The notes under the pieces: generated by a model
What the model was told of the DNA's origin: nothing
Seen by the model: only the letters and a program-made list of their open reading frames with translations
Database searches by the model: none
Shown: positions 48,993 to 57,190 of the stretch, piece after piece
How the letters are laid out: each line of letters starts with the position of its first letter
Numbering within the stretch: position 1 is the stretch's first letter
Translations under genes and position numbers: made by a program
Assembly (NCBI RefSeq): GCF_004187715.1
Contig: NZ_QZWF01000013.1
Location: 62,001-126,000 of the forward strand
Origin: Streptomyces sp. F001
GTDB taxonomy: Bacteria; Actinomycetota; Actinomycetes; Streptomycetales; Streptomycetaceae
DNA length: 64,000 nt
Direction of reading: 5' to 3'

Positions 48993-49982
48993 GTGGCAGC
49001 CAGGGCAGTGGCGCGGGAGCAGTTGGCGGGTGCGGCGCGGGCCGCGTTGGGGGGCGGACGGCGGCTGGAGGCGGTTGAGCGGGTCGCGGGTGGCAGTAAG
49101 AAGGGCGTGTACCGCCTGGTGATGGACGACGCGACGACCGTGATCGCCTACCTGTGGGCCGATGCCGAGAACTACTGGCCGGCGGCCGAGGGTGACGACG
49201 ACCTCACCGATCCGTTCTCGCCCGGTCTCGGGCTCGACCTGTTCGAGGCCGCGCACGCGCGACTGGATGCGCTCGGCGTCCGCGTCCCGGCGATCCGTCT
49301 CGTCGACCGTGATGGCGCCCACTACCCGGCCGACCTCGCGATCGTCGAGGACCTCCCCGGCGAGAACCTGGAGGAGGTGCTTGCTCGCGACCCACGCGCG
49401 GCTGCCCCCGTCATGGCCCGGCTCGGGGAGGCGCTGGAGGCGATGCGGCGTCATCGGGCCTCCACATACGGCAAGGTGGCCGTGGTCGACGCAGGAGGAA
49501 CGTCGCGCGGGACGTCGTGCGAGGGGGTCGTCCTGGAGCGTGCGCTGCGGGACCTCGCCGAGGCAGGGGCGCGTGATCCGCGGATCGCGGGAGCCCGCGA
49601 CCGGCTGGAGGAGCGACTGCTGGGCCTGGCGGCGGCGGTACGACCGCGCACGGAGTACGCGGTCGTACACGGCGAACTGGGGCCCGACCATGTGCTGGTG
49701 GGCACGGACGGGCACCCGGTGTTGATCGACATCGAGGGCTCGATGTACTTCGACGTCGAGTGGGAGCACGTCTTTCTGCGGATCCGCCTGCACGACGCCT
49801 ACCAGCCCCTGGGCGTGGACGGACTGGACGAGGACCGGCTCGCGTTCTACACGCTGGCACAGCGGCTCTCGCTGACGGCGGGCCCACTGCGGCTGCTCGA
49901 CGGAGACTTCCCCAACCGGGCGTCCATGGCGGGCATCGCCGAGTACAACCTGCGGAAGGCGCTGGAACTGGTCCGCGCCTGA
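48993..49982 (+). CDS. Phosphotransferase (APH/kinase-like) family protein with variant active site
   Basis: About 329 residues from GTG 48993 (GGAGAGG 11 bases upstream). The fold is that of aminoglycoside phosphotransferase/choline kinase-like proteins: an N-lobe with GSKKGVYRLVM and VIAYLW, and the hinge AIVEDLPGENL. The catalytic loop is VVHGELGPDHVLV, so the usual His-Gly-Asp...Asn is changed to His-Gly-Glu...His. The metal site is VLIDIEG rather than IDxxD. It may still phosphorylate a small molecule or may be catalytically weak. No resistance gene neighbours. Confidence 0.82.
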   Translation: MAARAVAREQLAGAARAALGGGRRLEAVERVAGGSKKGVYRLVMDDATTVIAYLWADAENYWPAAEGDDDLTDPFSPGLGLDLFEAAHARLDALGVRVPAIRLVDRDGAHYPADLAIVEDLPGENLEEVLARDPRAAAPVMARLGEALEAMRRHRASTYGKVAVVDAGGTSRGTSCEGVVLERALRDLAEAGARDPRIAGARDRLEERLLGLAAAVRPRTEYAVVHGELGPDHVLVGTDGHPVLIDIEGSMYFDVEWEHVFLRIRLHDAYQPLGVDGLDEDRLAFYTLAQRLSLTAGPLRLLDGDFPNRASMAGIAEYNLRKALELVRA

Positions 49983-49989
49983 ACGCCCC

Positions 49990-50415
49990 TCACCCGTCGG
50001 CGAACTCGCACCACACGATCTTCCCCGGATCCCGCTCCCCCACGCCCCACTTGTCCGCCAGCTCCGACACCAGCAGCAGCCCGCGCCCGCCCGCGCCCTC
50101 GCCGGGCTCCCGCGCGTTCGGCACGCCGTCCCCGCTGTCGTGGACCTCGACGCACACCCCGTCGTCGTACGACAGCCGGAGCAGGAAGCCGCGGCCGGGC
50201 GGTACGCCGTGCACGAGGGCGTTGGTGGCGAGTTCGCTGACACACAGCACGACGTCGTACGCCCGCTCCCGCACACCCCAGTCGACGAGCGCCTCGCGCG
50301 TGAACGCGCGGGCGGCGGGGACGGACTGACGTTCGCGGCGGAAGAGGCGTTCCCGCGGGGACGGGTGAGGAATCTCTGCGTTCACGTGACGAGAGTCACA
50401 GGCTGTAGCCATCAT
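49990..50415 (-). CDS. Anti-sigma-factor-like ATP-binding protein (RsbW type)
   Basis: A GHKL ATPase of about 141 residues from ATG 50415; ATG 50412 or GTG 50385 (NAEIPHPSPRERL) are alternatives. N box ELATNALVHG, G1 box VHDSGDGVP, G2 box GGRGLLLVSELADKWG are intact. Such solo ATPases are very numerous in streptomycetes and are thought to act as serine kinases or switch proteins on anti-sigma partners. It is divergent from a DUF5753 XRE regulator, the common WhiJ-like arrangement. Confidence 0.88.
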   Translation of the reverse strand: MMATACDSRHVNAEIPHPSPRERLFRRERQSVPAARAFTREALVDWGVRERAYDVVLCVSELATNALVHGVPPGRGFLLRLSYDDGVCVEVHDSGDGVPNAREPGEGAGGRGLLLVSELADKWGVGERDPGKIVWCEFADG

Positions 50416-50497
50416 GAAACAGTGCGTGCGCTCGTACAGCCGGTTTGTACGGGTGCGCGACGGTGAACGTACGTGGGCAGGTGGGGAGTTGGACCGC

Positions 50498-51322
50498 ATG
50501 AGCACGACTCGACGGTCACGGAGGAACGCCTCGGCGATGAAGATGGTGGGCGCGCTGCTCGCCCTCTATCGCGAGGCCGCCGGATACACGCAGAAGACGC
50601 TGGGTGAGCGGTTCGTCGTCGGCGAGCAGCAGATCGCCTCGATCGAGCAGGGCCGACGGCCGCTGAAGCCGGATCTCGCCGAGCAGTTCGACGAATTCCT
50701 GCAGACCAAGGGAGCGTTGACGACTGCGTTGAGCTGGATGCCGGAGGTGGATCTCGTCCCGATGTGGGCCGAGGAGTACTTGGATCGGGAGCGGGAGGCG
50801 ATCACCATCTCGTGGTACGAGAGCCTGCTGGTCCCGGGTCTGCTCCAGACCGAGGCATACGCACGAGCGATCTTCGGTAGCCGCGTGCCGGTCTACGACG
50901 AAGACGAGATCGAGCAGTTGGTGGCGAAGCGCATCGAGCGGCGGGAGGTTTTGCACCGCAAAGTGCCGCCGACGACGAGCTTCGTGATCTGGGAGGCGGC
51001 GCTGCGCGACCGCCTGGGTGGGGACGAGGTGTACTTCGAACAGGTGCGGCACCTACGCGAGTACGCCGATCTACCCGGTCTCGCACTCCAGATCTTGCCG
51101 CTCGGTCGCACCTCCCACGCCGGGCTCAATGGCCCGTTCATCCTGCTGGAAACTCCCGAGTACCAGCGGCTGGCGTACAGCGAGACCCAGCGCGGCAGCC
51201 AGTTGATCGCCGATCCTGACGGCGTGGGGATCCTCACCCAGAAGTATGCGATGCTGCGGACGCAGGCCCTCAACACCGAGGACACGAGGGACTTGTTGGA
51301 CCGTCTTCTGGGAGAGCAATGA
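50498..51322 (+). CDS. XRE family regulator with DUF5753 (WhiJ-like)
   Basis: A 274-residue regulator. ATG 50498 has GGGGAG upstream. HTH: LLALYREAAGYTQKTLGERFVVGEQQIASIEQGRR at about 19-53. The rest is DUF5753 with the hallmark ISWYESLLVPGLLQTEAYARAIF, the metal- or ligand-site FVIWEAALRDRLGG, and LQILPLGRTSHAGLNGPFILLE. Proteins of this kind, with a DUF397 partner, control development or antibiotic production in WhiJ/AbaA-like clusters. The DUF397 gene overlaps its stop (ATGA). Confidence 0.92.
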   Translation: MSTTRRSRRNASAMKMVGALLALYREAAGYTQKTLGERFVVGEQQIASIEQGRRPLKPDLAEQFDEFLQTKGALTTALSWMPEVDLVPMWAEEYLDREREAITISWYESLLVPGLLQTEAYARAIFGSRVPVYDEDEIEQLVAKRIERREVLHRKVPPTTSFVIWEAALRDRLGGDEVYFEQVRHLREYADLPGLALQILPLGRTSHAGLNGPFILLETPEYQRLAYSETQRGSQLIADPDGVGILTQKYAMLRTQALNTEDTRDLLDRLLGEQ

Positions 51323-51506
51323 GCGGCACCGCACTTGAATGGTTCAAGTCCAGCTACAGCGGCGACGAGGGCGGCGCATGCATCGAAGTCGCCCTCCAGC
51401 CCACCACCATCCACATCCGCGACTCCAAGCCCCCACACCCCCACCTCACGTCACCCCCGCCACCTGGACCGCCTTCCTGAAGCTTGCCAACAACGCCGGT
51501 TGTTGA
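51319..51506 (+). pseudogene. DUF397 small protein, frameshifted
   Basis: ATG 51319 overlaps the XRE stop. The frame gives LEWFKSSYSGDEGGACIEVA...TIHIRDSK, the conserved DUF397 pattern, but after PHLT near 51449 it reads into Pro-rich sequence. Another frame restores VTPATWTAFLKLANNAGC and a stop at 51504-51506. One base is missing in CTCAC-GTC. The repaired protein is ~62 residues, the normal size. Damage would disable the partner of the XRE regulator, unless it is a base error. Confidence 0.82.
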
Positions 51507-51516
51507 GTTGCTTCAG

Positions 51517-52089
51517 TCAGCCGCCCGCCCCCACGTCGTTGTTGGGCGCCCCGTCACCGACCGGCGGCAGATCACCGCGTTCCACCGGCTCCGTGGCATC
51601 GGAGGCGGTCGGCAGGAGGGTGTCGAGTTCGTCGGCAGACGGGTGGTGGGCGTCGAGGGCGGCCTCCCGCAACACGTCACGGGAGACGCCGGGACCGCCG
51701 CTGAGCCGCAGCACGTGCCCGTCCTTCGGCACGGCGTACTCACGCTGCTCTCCGGCGCTGCGGTACCAGGCATCGCCGTCGCGCGCGCAGTCGGGACAGT
51801 TGGCGGAGGTGACGGTGCCCCGGTCGACGGTGAGCTGGATCTGCGCGCCGGCCTGCTGTGACACGTACACGGAGGAGAAGCCGTCGCCGCCGTACACGCC
51901 GACGGACTGCTGGGCGAGGGTGAAGCCGTCCGCCTCGGTGACGTAGACGTGTTCCGGTGCGATGCCCAACGCCGAGGCGCGGGAGGCGATTTCCGCCGGA
52001 TCGGCGGGCTCCTTCTCGGTGCCGCAGCCGGTGAGGAGTACCGGAATCAGCAGGGCGGCCAGGGGCAGCGCACGTACGGGACGCATCAT
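51517..52089 (-). CDS. Lipoprotein of unknown function
   Basis: A 190-residue lipoprotein. ATG 52089 has AGGA about 7 bases upstream. Signal RALPLAALLIPVLLTGC with lipobox LTGC, Cys22. The mature part has CPDC (possible disulfide or redox/metal pair) and many Asp/Glu; its TVTSANCPDCARDGDAWYRS segment is the most distinctive. No family is recognised. Convergent with the DUF397 remnant. Confidence 0.82.
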   Translation of the reverse strand: MMRPVRALPLAALLIPVLLTGCGTEKEPADPAEIASRASALGIAPEHVYVTEADGFTLAQQSVGVYGGDGFSSVYVSQQAGAQIQLTVDRGTVTSANCPDCARDGDAWYRSAGEQREYAVPKDGHVLRLSGGPGVSRDVLREAALDAHHPSADELDTLLPTASDATEPVERGDLPPVGDGAPNNDVGAGG

Positions 52090-52150
52090 GCGTCCATCCT
52101 GCCGCACAGGTGTTCCACAGTTGGGTAGGGGTTGCGTAGCCTCGGTGACG

Positions 52151-52779
52151 ATGAACACGATTCCGGCACACCTGGACCATCTCGTCCTCGCAACGCCCGA
52201 TCTGGCGGCGACGGTTGCCGACTTCACCCGGCGCACCGGTGTGGCACCGGCGGTCGGCGGCACGCACGTCGGTCTCGGGACCCGCAACTATCTGGTCGGT
52301 CTGGGCGGAACCGCTTACCTGGAGATCATCGGTCCGGGCCCGGAACAGTCCACGCCCGACGGGCCGCGCCCCTTCGGCGTCGACGAGTTGCCGGGACCGC
52401 GCACGCTCACCTGGGCGATCAGCCCTCCCGACCTCGACGCGGCGATCGCGGCCGCCCGTGCCCGGGGCTACGACCCCGGCCCGCCACTCCCGATGAGCCG
52501 CCGCACTCCTGACGGCACGCTCCTGCAGTGGCGCCTGACCGACGGCGTGGCCGCCCACCCCTCCGGCCTGGTCCCCTTCCTCATCGACTGGGGCGCCTCA
52601 CCCCACCCCACGGTCGGACCTGCCCACCACTCCCCTGGGCCCTCTCGGCCACCACCCCCGACCCGGCCGAGCTCCGCCCCCTCCTGACCGCCCTGGACAC
52701 GGAACTCACCCTCGCAGAGGGCCCGGTGGGCCTGACCTTCACGGTGGACACACCGCGGGGGCCGGTGCGGTTCGACTAA
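52151..52779 (+). pseudogene. VOC-like (glyoxalase_3-type) protein, frameshifted
   Basis: ATG 52151 starts LDHLVLATPDLAATVADFTRRTG, with GTRNYLVGLGGTAYLEIIGP and the LPGPRTLTWAI, PLPMSRRTPDGTLLQWRLTD strands of DUF/VOC glyoxalase-like proteins of ~210 residues. From about 52610 the frame degrades into Pro/Ser-rich sequence and ends at 52687. A second frame continues with TTPDPAELRPLLTALDTELTL and PVGLTFTVDTPRGPVRFD to a TAA at 52777-52779, the normal ending. One indel in 52600-52650 explains this. Confidence 0.72.
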
Positions 52780-53093
52780 AACGACCCCTGAGCCCGACCT
52801 TGCTGCCCATTAGCATGCAAGCTTCCTATCCGACCGGGCAGCCGACGGCAAACCAATAAAAGATCGCCTCAGTTGTGTAGAGGCGGTAGCAGATGAGGGC
52901 GCCAGCGAGGTAGATCGCGCACCGGGACCAATCGACTTCTCGAACACATTGCACAAACCCCACACCCGCGTCGACGCGCTGGTGCCGGCCGTGTCGCTGG
53001 GCTGCGCCTGGCTGATCGAACCCGGGGCCGAAGTCCCCGCCCGACGGCCGATCCTGATGCGGCGCCTCAGTGACTGCGATGGGTCCGGTGGAC
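52780..53093. other. Gap with small gene remnants
   Basis: The minus strand at about 52843-52915 reads AIYLAGALICYRLYTTEAIFY, a hydrophobic C-terminal end of an unknown membrane protein, ending in a stop, but nothing upstream continues it. The plus strand 52949-53090 has a short open frame (VDALVPAVSLGCAWLIEPG) without recognisable domain or start. This looks like scar sequence from a deletion or insertion. Confidence 0.45.
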
Positions 53094-53468
53094 TCAGTGG
53101 AGCAGAGCAGAACGGATGCCGCCGGGTCGCGTAAATCCGCCAGTTGGCCTCCGGGCGGAGGTCGTCCGCTCCAGCACGGTCGCGCCGAGGGCGAGCGCCC
53201 GCTTCTCCTCGCCCTCGAGGTCGTCCACGTCGAAGTCCAGGTGGAGCTGCTGCGGGCGCTCCTGGCCGGGCCATTCGGGCGCTCGGTAGCCGTCCACCCG
53301 CTGGCAGGCCAGCGGCGTCCCCTCGAACCCCTGCACCTCGACCCAGTCGGGATCCTCCGGATCCGCGACCACCCGCCCGCCGAGCAGATCCGCGTAGAAC
53401 TCCGCGAGCCGTACCGGATCGGCGCAGTCCAGCGCGACCGCCTGCAGCTTTCGAATCACTTCCGACAC
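53094..53468 (-). CDS. VOC family protein with damaged C-terminus
   Basis: GTG 53468 gives 124 residues starting VIRKLQAVALDCADPVRLAEFYADLLGG with WVEVQGFEGTPLACQRV and LHLDFDVDDLEGEEKRALALGA, typical of the VOC glyoxalase-like group. After LERTTS the frame becomes RRPTGGFTRPGG, whereas the expected ending (EANWRIYA..., HPFCSAP) sits in another frame. At least one small indel near 53140-53160 has changed the last strand, which normally carries a metal ligand. Possibly non-functional. Confidence 0.72.
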   Translation of the reverse strand: MSEVIRKLQAVALDCADPVRLAEFYADLLGGRVVADPEDPDWVEVQGFEGTPLACQRVDGYRAPEWPGQERPQQLHLDFDVDDLEGEEKRALALGATVLERTTSARRPTGGFTRPGGIRSALLH

Positions 53469-53596
53469 CCCTCGCTCTTCGGCCGCTTCCGCAACGCCCC
53501 TGTACGGGAGGGGTCGTACCCGCCGCGGCGGCGGGCATGCGCGGCGGTACGCCGGACCGCCGCCGCGCTTCAACCTCCTGCTCCCGACCGAAACAC

Positions 53597-54346
53597 TCAC
53601 TGTCGTATCCGCTGCGCGCCACCCGGCTTGCGCGCCACGAACACGAACTCCCGCCCGGGTCTGTCGGGAGCGTCCCGGATGTCGTCCACCGTGAATCCCG
53701 CGTCGAGAAGATCCGCCTCCACCTCCTCGCGTGAGCGGAACCGCAGGGTGGAGTCCGAGGTCAGGCGTGCGCCGTCCGTCGTGAACACGAAGGTCCAGCG
53801 GAAGGTCACCAACGGCCCGTCGGCGTCGGTCACTTCGACCCAGTTCTCGACCGCACCGACGCCGGGGACGTCCGTGACGCGGTGGGTGGCGTCCCGGTTC
53901 CACTCCTCCCAGGCGCGGCGGGCCGGATCGCGGGTCTCGAAGACCAGGTGTCCGCCCGGTTGCAGGGCGGCGTGGGATGCCCGCAGGGTCGCCCGCCACA
54001 TCTGCGGGTCGACGATGGCCTGGGCGACGTTGCCGGTCATCGTCGCGAGGTCCGCCTGGAGCGGTGGAAGCGCCGTCGCGTCGCCATGGATCCAGCGGAC
54101 GCGGTCGCCGCCCGGTTTCGCGCGGGCGACGTCCAGGGAGGCTTGCGCGGGATCGACGCCGACGGCCTCGATGCCGCGGTCGGCCAGCAGCAGCGCGAAA
54201 ACGCCCGTTCCGCAGCCGATGTCCAGCACCCGGCGTGCGGCGAACTCCCCGGTGATGCCGAGGTAGGCGTCGAGGTCGCTGCGGTCGGAGTCGAGCACGT
54301 CGTAGATCGCGGCCAGTCGCGGGTGCCCGAAGATCGCGTCAACCAT
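53597..54346 (-). CDS. Class I SAM-dependent methyltransferase
   Basis: A 249-residue methyltransferase. VLDIGCGTGVFALLLADRG is motif I, VGVDPAQASLDVAR follows, IHGDATALPPLQADLATMTGNVAQ covers motif IV, and LQPGGHLVFETRDP is motif V. The WEEWNRDATHR and TFRWTFVFTTDGARL strands are usual for small-molecule methyltransferases of this streptomycete group. ATG 54346 starts directly before the conserved region. The IS1634 element sits 86 bases upstream of its start and could have removed its promoter. Confidence 0.9.
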   Translation of the reverse strand: MVDAIFGHPRLAAIYDVLDSDRSDLDAYLGITGEFAARRVLDIGCGTGVFALLLADRGIEAVGVDPAQASLDVARAKPGGDRVRWIHGDATALPPLQADLATMTGNVAQAIVDPQMWRATLRASHAALQPGGHLVFETRDPARRAWEEWNRDATHRVTDVPGVGAVENWVEVTDADGPLVTFRWTFVFTTDGARLTSDSTLRFRSREEVEADLLDAGFTVDDIRDAPDRPGREFVFVARKPGGAQRIRQ

Positions 54347-54432
54347 GCGGCGACGGTAGAGAGGCAGGCGGGGGCGGGCAAGTGGATTACCGGCACTCAG
54401 CAGGGTCGGGGACCGGCGCGGCGGTTGACGCT

Positions 54433-54436
54433 CTAG
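54433..54436. repeat. Target-site duplication CTAG, left copy
   Basis: CTAG flanks the left inverted repeat; the matching right copy is 56212-56215. Confidence 0.7.
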
Positions 54437-56211
54437 CTCCGTACTTCGCGGGTCGGTGATTCGTATGGTGTGACCGGTCCGGGGGTGTCCTGGGCCGGTG
54501 GTGTGGCGTTGGGTGGGGTGTGACGAAGTCTTCCCGGTCCCCGCGGCCACGGACGGTGCGGCCACGCATGAACTGCGTGGTCAGCGCCGTGGTGGAGAAG
54601 CGTCTGGGCGCTCTGCCTGTCGCTGCCGAGTTTCTGCGCCGGCTGGACCTGGCCGGGACCGTCGACCGGTTGTGCCCGGGCCGCGACATCGCTCATGTGA
54701 CGCATGGCGCGGTCATCGAGACGCTGGTGGCCAACCGGCTGACCGCGCCCGCCCCGCTGTGGCGGGTGGACGACTGGGCCCGCGAGTGGGCGGTGGAGGA
54801 CGTCTTCGGCATCGAGCCGGAGCTGCTCAACGACGACCGCCTGGGCCGGGCGCTGGACGCCGTCGCCCCGCACCTTCAGGAGATCACCGACAGCGTCGGC
54901 GCCCGCGCGATCGGCGAGTTCGGCATCGATGTGTCCACGTTCCACTGGGACATGACGTCCATGTCCCTGCACGGCGCCTACCCGGCCGATGACCAGGACG
55001 AGGACTATCCCCAGGTCAGGCACGGGCATCCCAAGGACCGCAGGTACGACCTCAAGCAGATCCAGACCGGCCTGGCGGTGACCGGCGACGGCGGTATCCC
55101 GCTGCTGTCGCGCGTCATCGACGGCGGAGCCGCGGAGATCTCCCAGATCACCTCCACCATGAACAGCCTGCGGGCGATAGCAGGGCCCAAGGAGTTCTTG
55201 CTGATCGCCGACTCCAAACTCGTCTCCTACCACAACGTCACCGCGCTGATCGCGGCCAGAACGGCGTTCATCGCCCCGGCCCCGGCCTCCATGGTCGACG
55301 ACGCGGTCTATGCGGCCCTCGACCTCGATGCGGCCACCGTCGTGGACTACGTCCCGGCCCGGGACGAGAACACCCCGGACGACCGGCGGGAGACCTACCG
55401 CGTGCTGGAGGACACCCACGTCCTGACGGGACCACGCAAGCGTGACCCCAAGGCAGAAGTCCGCCGGATCCTGGTGCACTCCACCGGCAATGCCAAAGGC
55501 CAGCAGCGGGCCCGCGAGAAACGCCTGGCCAAAGCACGCGAAGACCTCGAAAAACTCCAACGAGGCGCCGGCGGGCGCTACTACAACACAGCGGAGAAGG
55601 TCACCGCACGCATCGGCGTGATCGCCAAGACCCGGCGGGTGACCGACTGCCTGCGCACGACCGTCACCACCGACACCGCCGGCCGACCCGCCCTGCACTG
55701 GCACTTCGACCAGGCCGTGCTCGATGCCGAGGCGGCAGTCGACGGCTGGTACGCGTTGCTGACCACCCTCACCCCCGAACAGGCCGATGCCGCCGAGGTC
55801 CTGCGGCGCCACAAAGGCCAGGGTGCCGTCGAGCGCCGCTACGGAAACTTCAAAGGCCCCCTGGCCGTCACCCCGATCTTCGTCCAGGACAACAAGCGCC
55901 TCGCCGCACTGGTCACCGTGATCTGCCTGGCCCTGCTGGTGTTCTGCCTGATCGAGCGCCAGGTCCGCCGGGCCCTGGGGGGCGATCAGAAGATGCAGGG
56001 CCTGTATCCGGGAAACCAGAGAGTCCGTCCCACGGGACGGATGATCCTCTACCACCTCTCCGGCCTGCGGCTGCGGGTCGGCCATGCCACCGACCCGCCC
56101 ACCATCGTCATCAGCCGAGGAGTCCAGCTTCATCTCCTCGACCTCCTTGGCCTGGAACCCACACATCCCCGCTGGCCAGAGACCTGAACGAGCTACCCGC
56201 GAAGTACGGAT
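54437..56211 (+). mobile_element. IS1634-family insertion sequence, complete (1775 bp)
   Basis: The ends are CTCCGTACTTCGCGGGT (54437-54453) and its inverted near-copy ATCCGTACTTCGCGGGT on the other strand (56195-56211), 16 of 17 identical. Both sides carry CTAG. A single long transposase fills the element and has no frame damage, so the element may be active. Insertion is directly after the stop codon of the MarR-type regulator gene. Confidence 0.88.
54520..56187 (+). CDS. IS1634-family transposase
   Basis: A 555-residue DDE transposase. The N-terminal domain (RMNCVVSAVVEKRLGALPVAAEFLRRL, THGAVIETLVANRL) resembles the DUF4277-type leader of this family. Catalytic residues are expected in EFGIDVSTFHW (Asp), EFLLIADSKLVS (Asp) and QGAVERRYGNFKGPL (Glu). 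The YDLKQIQTGLAVTGDGGIPL insertion strand and the long C-terminal end are characteristic of IS1634. The opposite-strand open frame of similar length is an artefact of GC bias. Confidence 0.93.
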   Translation: MTKSSRSPRPRTVRPRMNCVVSAVVEKRLGALPVAAEFLRRLDLAGTVDRLCPGRDIAHVTHGAVIETLVANRLTAPAPLWRVDDWAREWAVEDVFGIEPELLNDDRLGRALDAVAPHLQEITDSVGARAIGEFGIDVSTFHWDMTSMSLHGAYPADDQDEDYPQVRHGHPKDRRYDLKQIQTGLAVTGDGGIPLLSRVIDGGAAEISQITSTMNSLRAIAGPKEFLLIADSKLVSYHNVTALIAARTAFIAPAPASMVDDAVYAALDLDAATVVDYVPARDENTPDDRRETYRVLEDTHVLTGPRKRDPKAEVRRILVHSTGNAKGQQRAREKRLAKAREDLEKLQRGAGGRYYNTAEKVTARIGVIAKTRRVTDCLRTTVTTDTAGRPALHWHFDQAVLDAEAAVDGWYALLTTLTPEQADAAEVLRRHKGQGAVERRYGNFKGPLAVTPIFVQDNKRLAALVTVICLALLVFCLIERQVRRALGGDQKMQGLYPGNQRVRPTGRMILYHLSGLRLRVGHATDPPTIVISRGVQLHLLDLLGLEPTHPRWPET

Positions 56212-56967
56212 CTAGCCGCGATCTGAACGTGGCTCGGCAGTGCCGTCTGAGGGCGTTTCGGGTTTCGTGTGGAGGATGTCGCGGGCCTGCTCCGCGGCGC
56301 GGGCGGTGCTCTCGCCGACGAAGTCGAGGAAGCGGGCGATGTTCTCGAAGCGGGCACCGGCCGGGGTGTCGGGGCCGAGGACACCGACGCCCTGCCGGGC
56401 GGTCTCGACGATCTGGGCGATGGACCGGGCGCTGGCCATCATCGACTGGTACCAGACGTCGTCGTCGACGACGTAGCGCTCGCGGCGGCGCTCGTCACGC
56501 TCCCGGCGGACGAGGCCCTGGCTCTCGAGGAACGCGACCGCTTTGGAGACGGACGCCGGGCTGACCTGGAGGCGCTGGGCGAGTTCGGACGCGGTGAGGC
56601 TGCCCGTGTCGGTGAGGGTGATGCAGGCCAGCACCCGGGACATCATCTTGGGCATGCCCGATTGCATGACGACGGTGGTGAACACCTCCTCGTACTCGCG
56701 CACCGCCTCGGCGTCGCGTCCGTGCGCCTGCGCGGGCGCCTCCACCCCGCGGGGCACGGTCTGCCTGCGTCGGCGGGTGCGGCGTTCGGTGGCGCGGTGG
56801 GCCAGGTCGGCGCGGTAGGCGGTGGGGCCGCCGTTGCGCATCACCTCGCGGGTGACGGTCGAGGTCGGACGGTCCAGGCGTCGGGCGATCTCGGCGTAGG
56901 CGAGGCCGTCGGCCAGTCCCAGCACGATCTGCTGGCGTTCCTGCTGGGTGAGTCTGCCTCCGGGCAT
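56212..56967 (-). CDS. HTH (IS30-like)/MarR fusion transcriptional regulator
   Basis: A 251-residue regulator with two DNA-binding parts. Residues 1-60 are an IS30-type HTH_38 (LTQQERQQIVLGLADGLAYAEIARRLDRPTSTVTREVMRNG). A basic linker follows, then a MarR/GbsR winged helix at ~115-175 (LTASELAQRLQVSPASVSKAVAFLESQGLVRRERDERRRERYVVDD) and a helical C-terminus. It is divergent from the DUF4097-ABC operon, whose upstream region has three TTGCA sites. The stop TAG overlaps the CTAG duplicated by IS1634, so the gene is intact. Likely represses the exporter. Confidence 0.88.
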   Translation of the reverse strand: MPGGRLTQQERQQIVLGLADGLAYAEIARRLDRPTSTVTREVMRNGGPTAYRADLAHRATERRTRRRRQTVPRGVEAPAQAHGRDAEAVREYEEVFTTVVMQSGMPKMMSRVLACITLTDTGSLTASELAQRLQVSPASVSKAVAFLESQGLVRRERDERRRERYVVDDDVWYQSMMASARSIAQIVETARQGVGVLGPDTPAGARFENIARFLDFVGESTARAAEQARDILHTKPETPSDGTAEPRSDRG

Positions 56968-57023
56968 CGCGGTCTCCTTCGTACTCCTTGCGTGCCTCCA
57001 CCATAGCGTTCAGCCTCAGTTTA

Positions 57024-57076
57024 TTGCAACGCACAGATTGAAGGCCGTTGCATTACCCTTGAAGCCATTGCAATAC
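57024..57076. promoter_or_regulatory. Operator region with three TTGCA boxes and an 18-19 bp direct repeat
   Basis: TTGCA occurs at 57024-57028, 57048-57052 and 57068-57072. The last two lie in direct repeats TTGAAGGCCGTTGCATTAC (57038-57056) and TTGAAGCCATTGCAATAC (57059-57076), about two helical turns apart. The fused HTH-MarR regulator is the obvious candidate to bind here. Confidence 0.55.
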
Positions 57077-57124
57077 TTTCTCGGCTTTCACCTGCACCGA
57101 TAGGGATTTCGCGCAACACGCTTG

Positions 57125-57153
57125 TTGTCAGAACACTGAACGCAACGTAGCTT
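57125..57153 (+). promoter_or_regulatory. Promoter of the DUF4097-exporter operon
   Basis: TTGTCA (57125-57130), 17-bp spacer, TAGCTT (57148-57153). The start codon follows at 57191 with AGGAG 6 bases upstream. Confidence 0.6.
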
Positions 57154-57190
57154 TTCCATAATTCGAAACAACGAGTCGCAGGAGCCCGCG

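Noticed and set aside
48993..49982. Aminoglycoside resistance gene
   Set aside because: The catalytic Asp and Asn are replaced and no resistance or antibiotic genes flank it.
52949..53134. Short plus-strand open frame with a VDALVPAVSLGCAWLIEPG segment
   Set aside because: No start signal, family match or neighbour support; kept only as part of a scar region.
54433..56166. 577-codon open frame opposite the IS1634 transposase
   Set aside because: No recognisable domain; Gly/Val/Asp-rich low-complexity composition typical of antisense frames in high-GC DNA.
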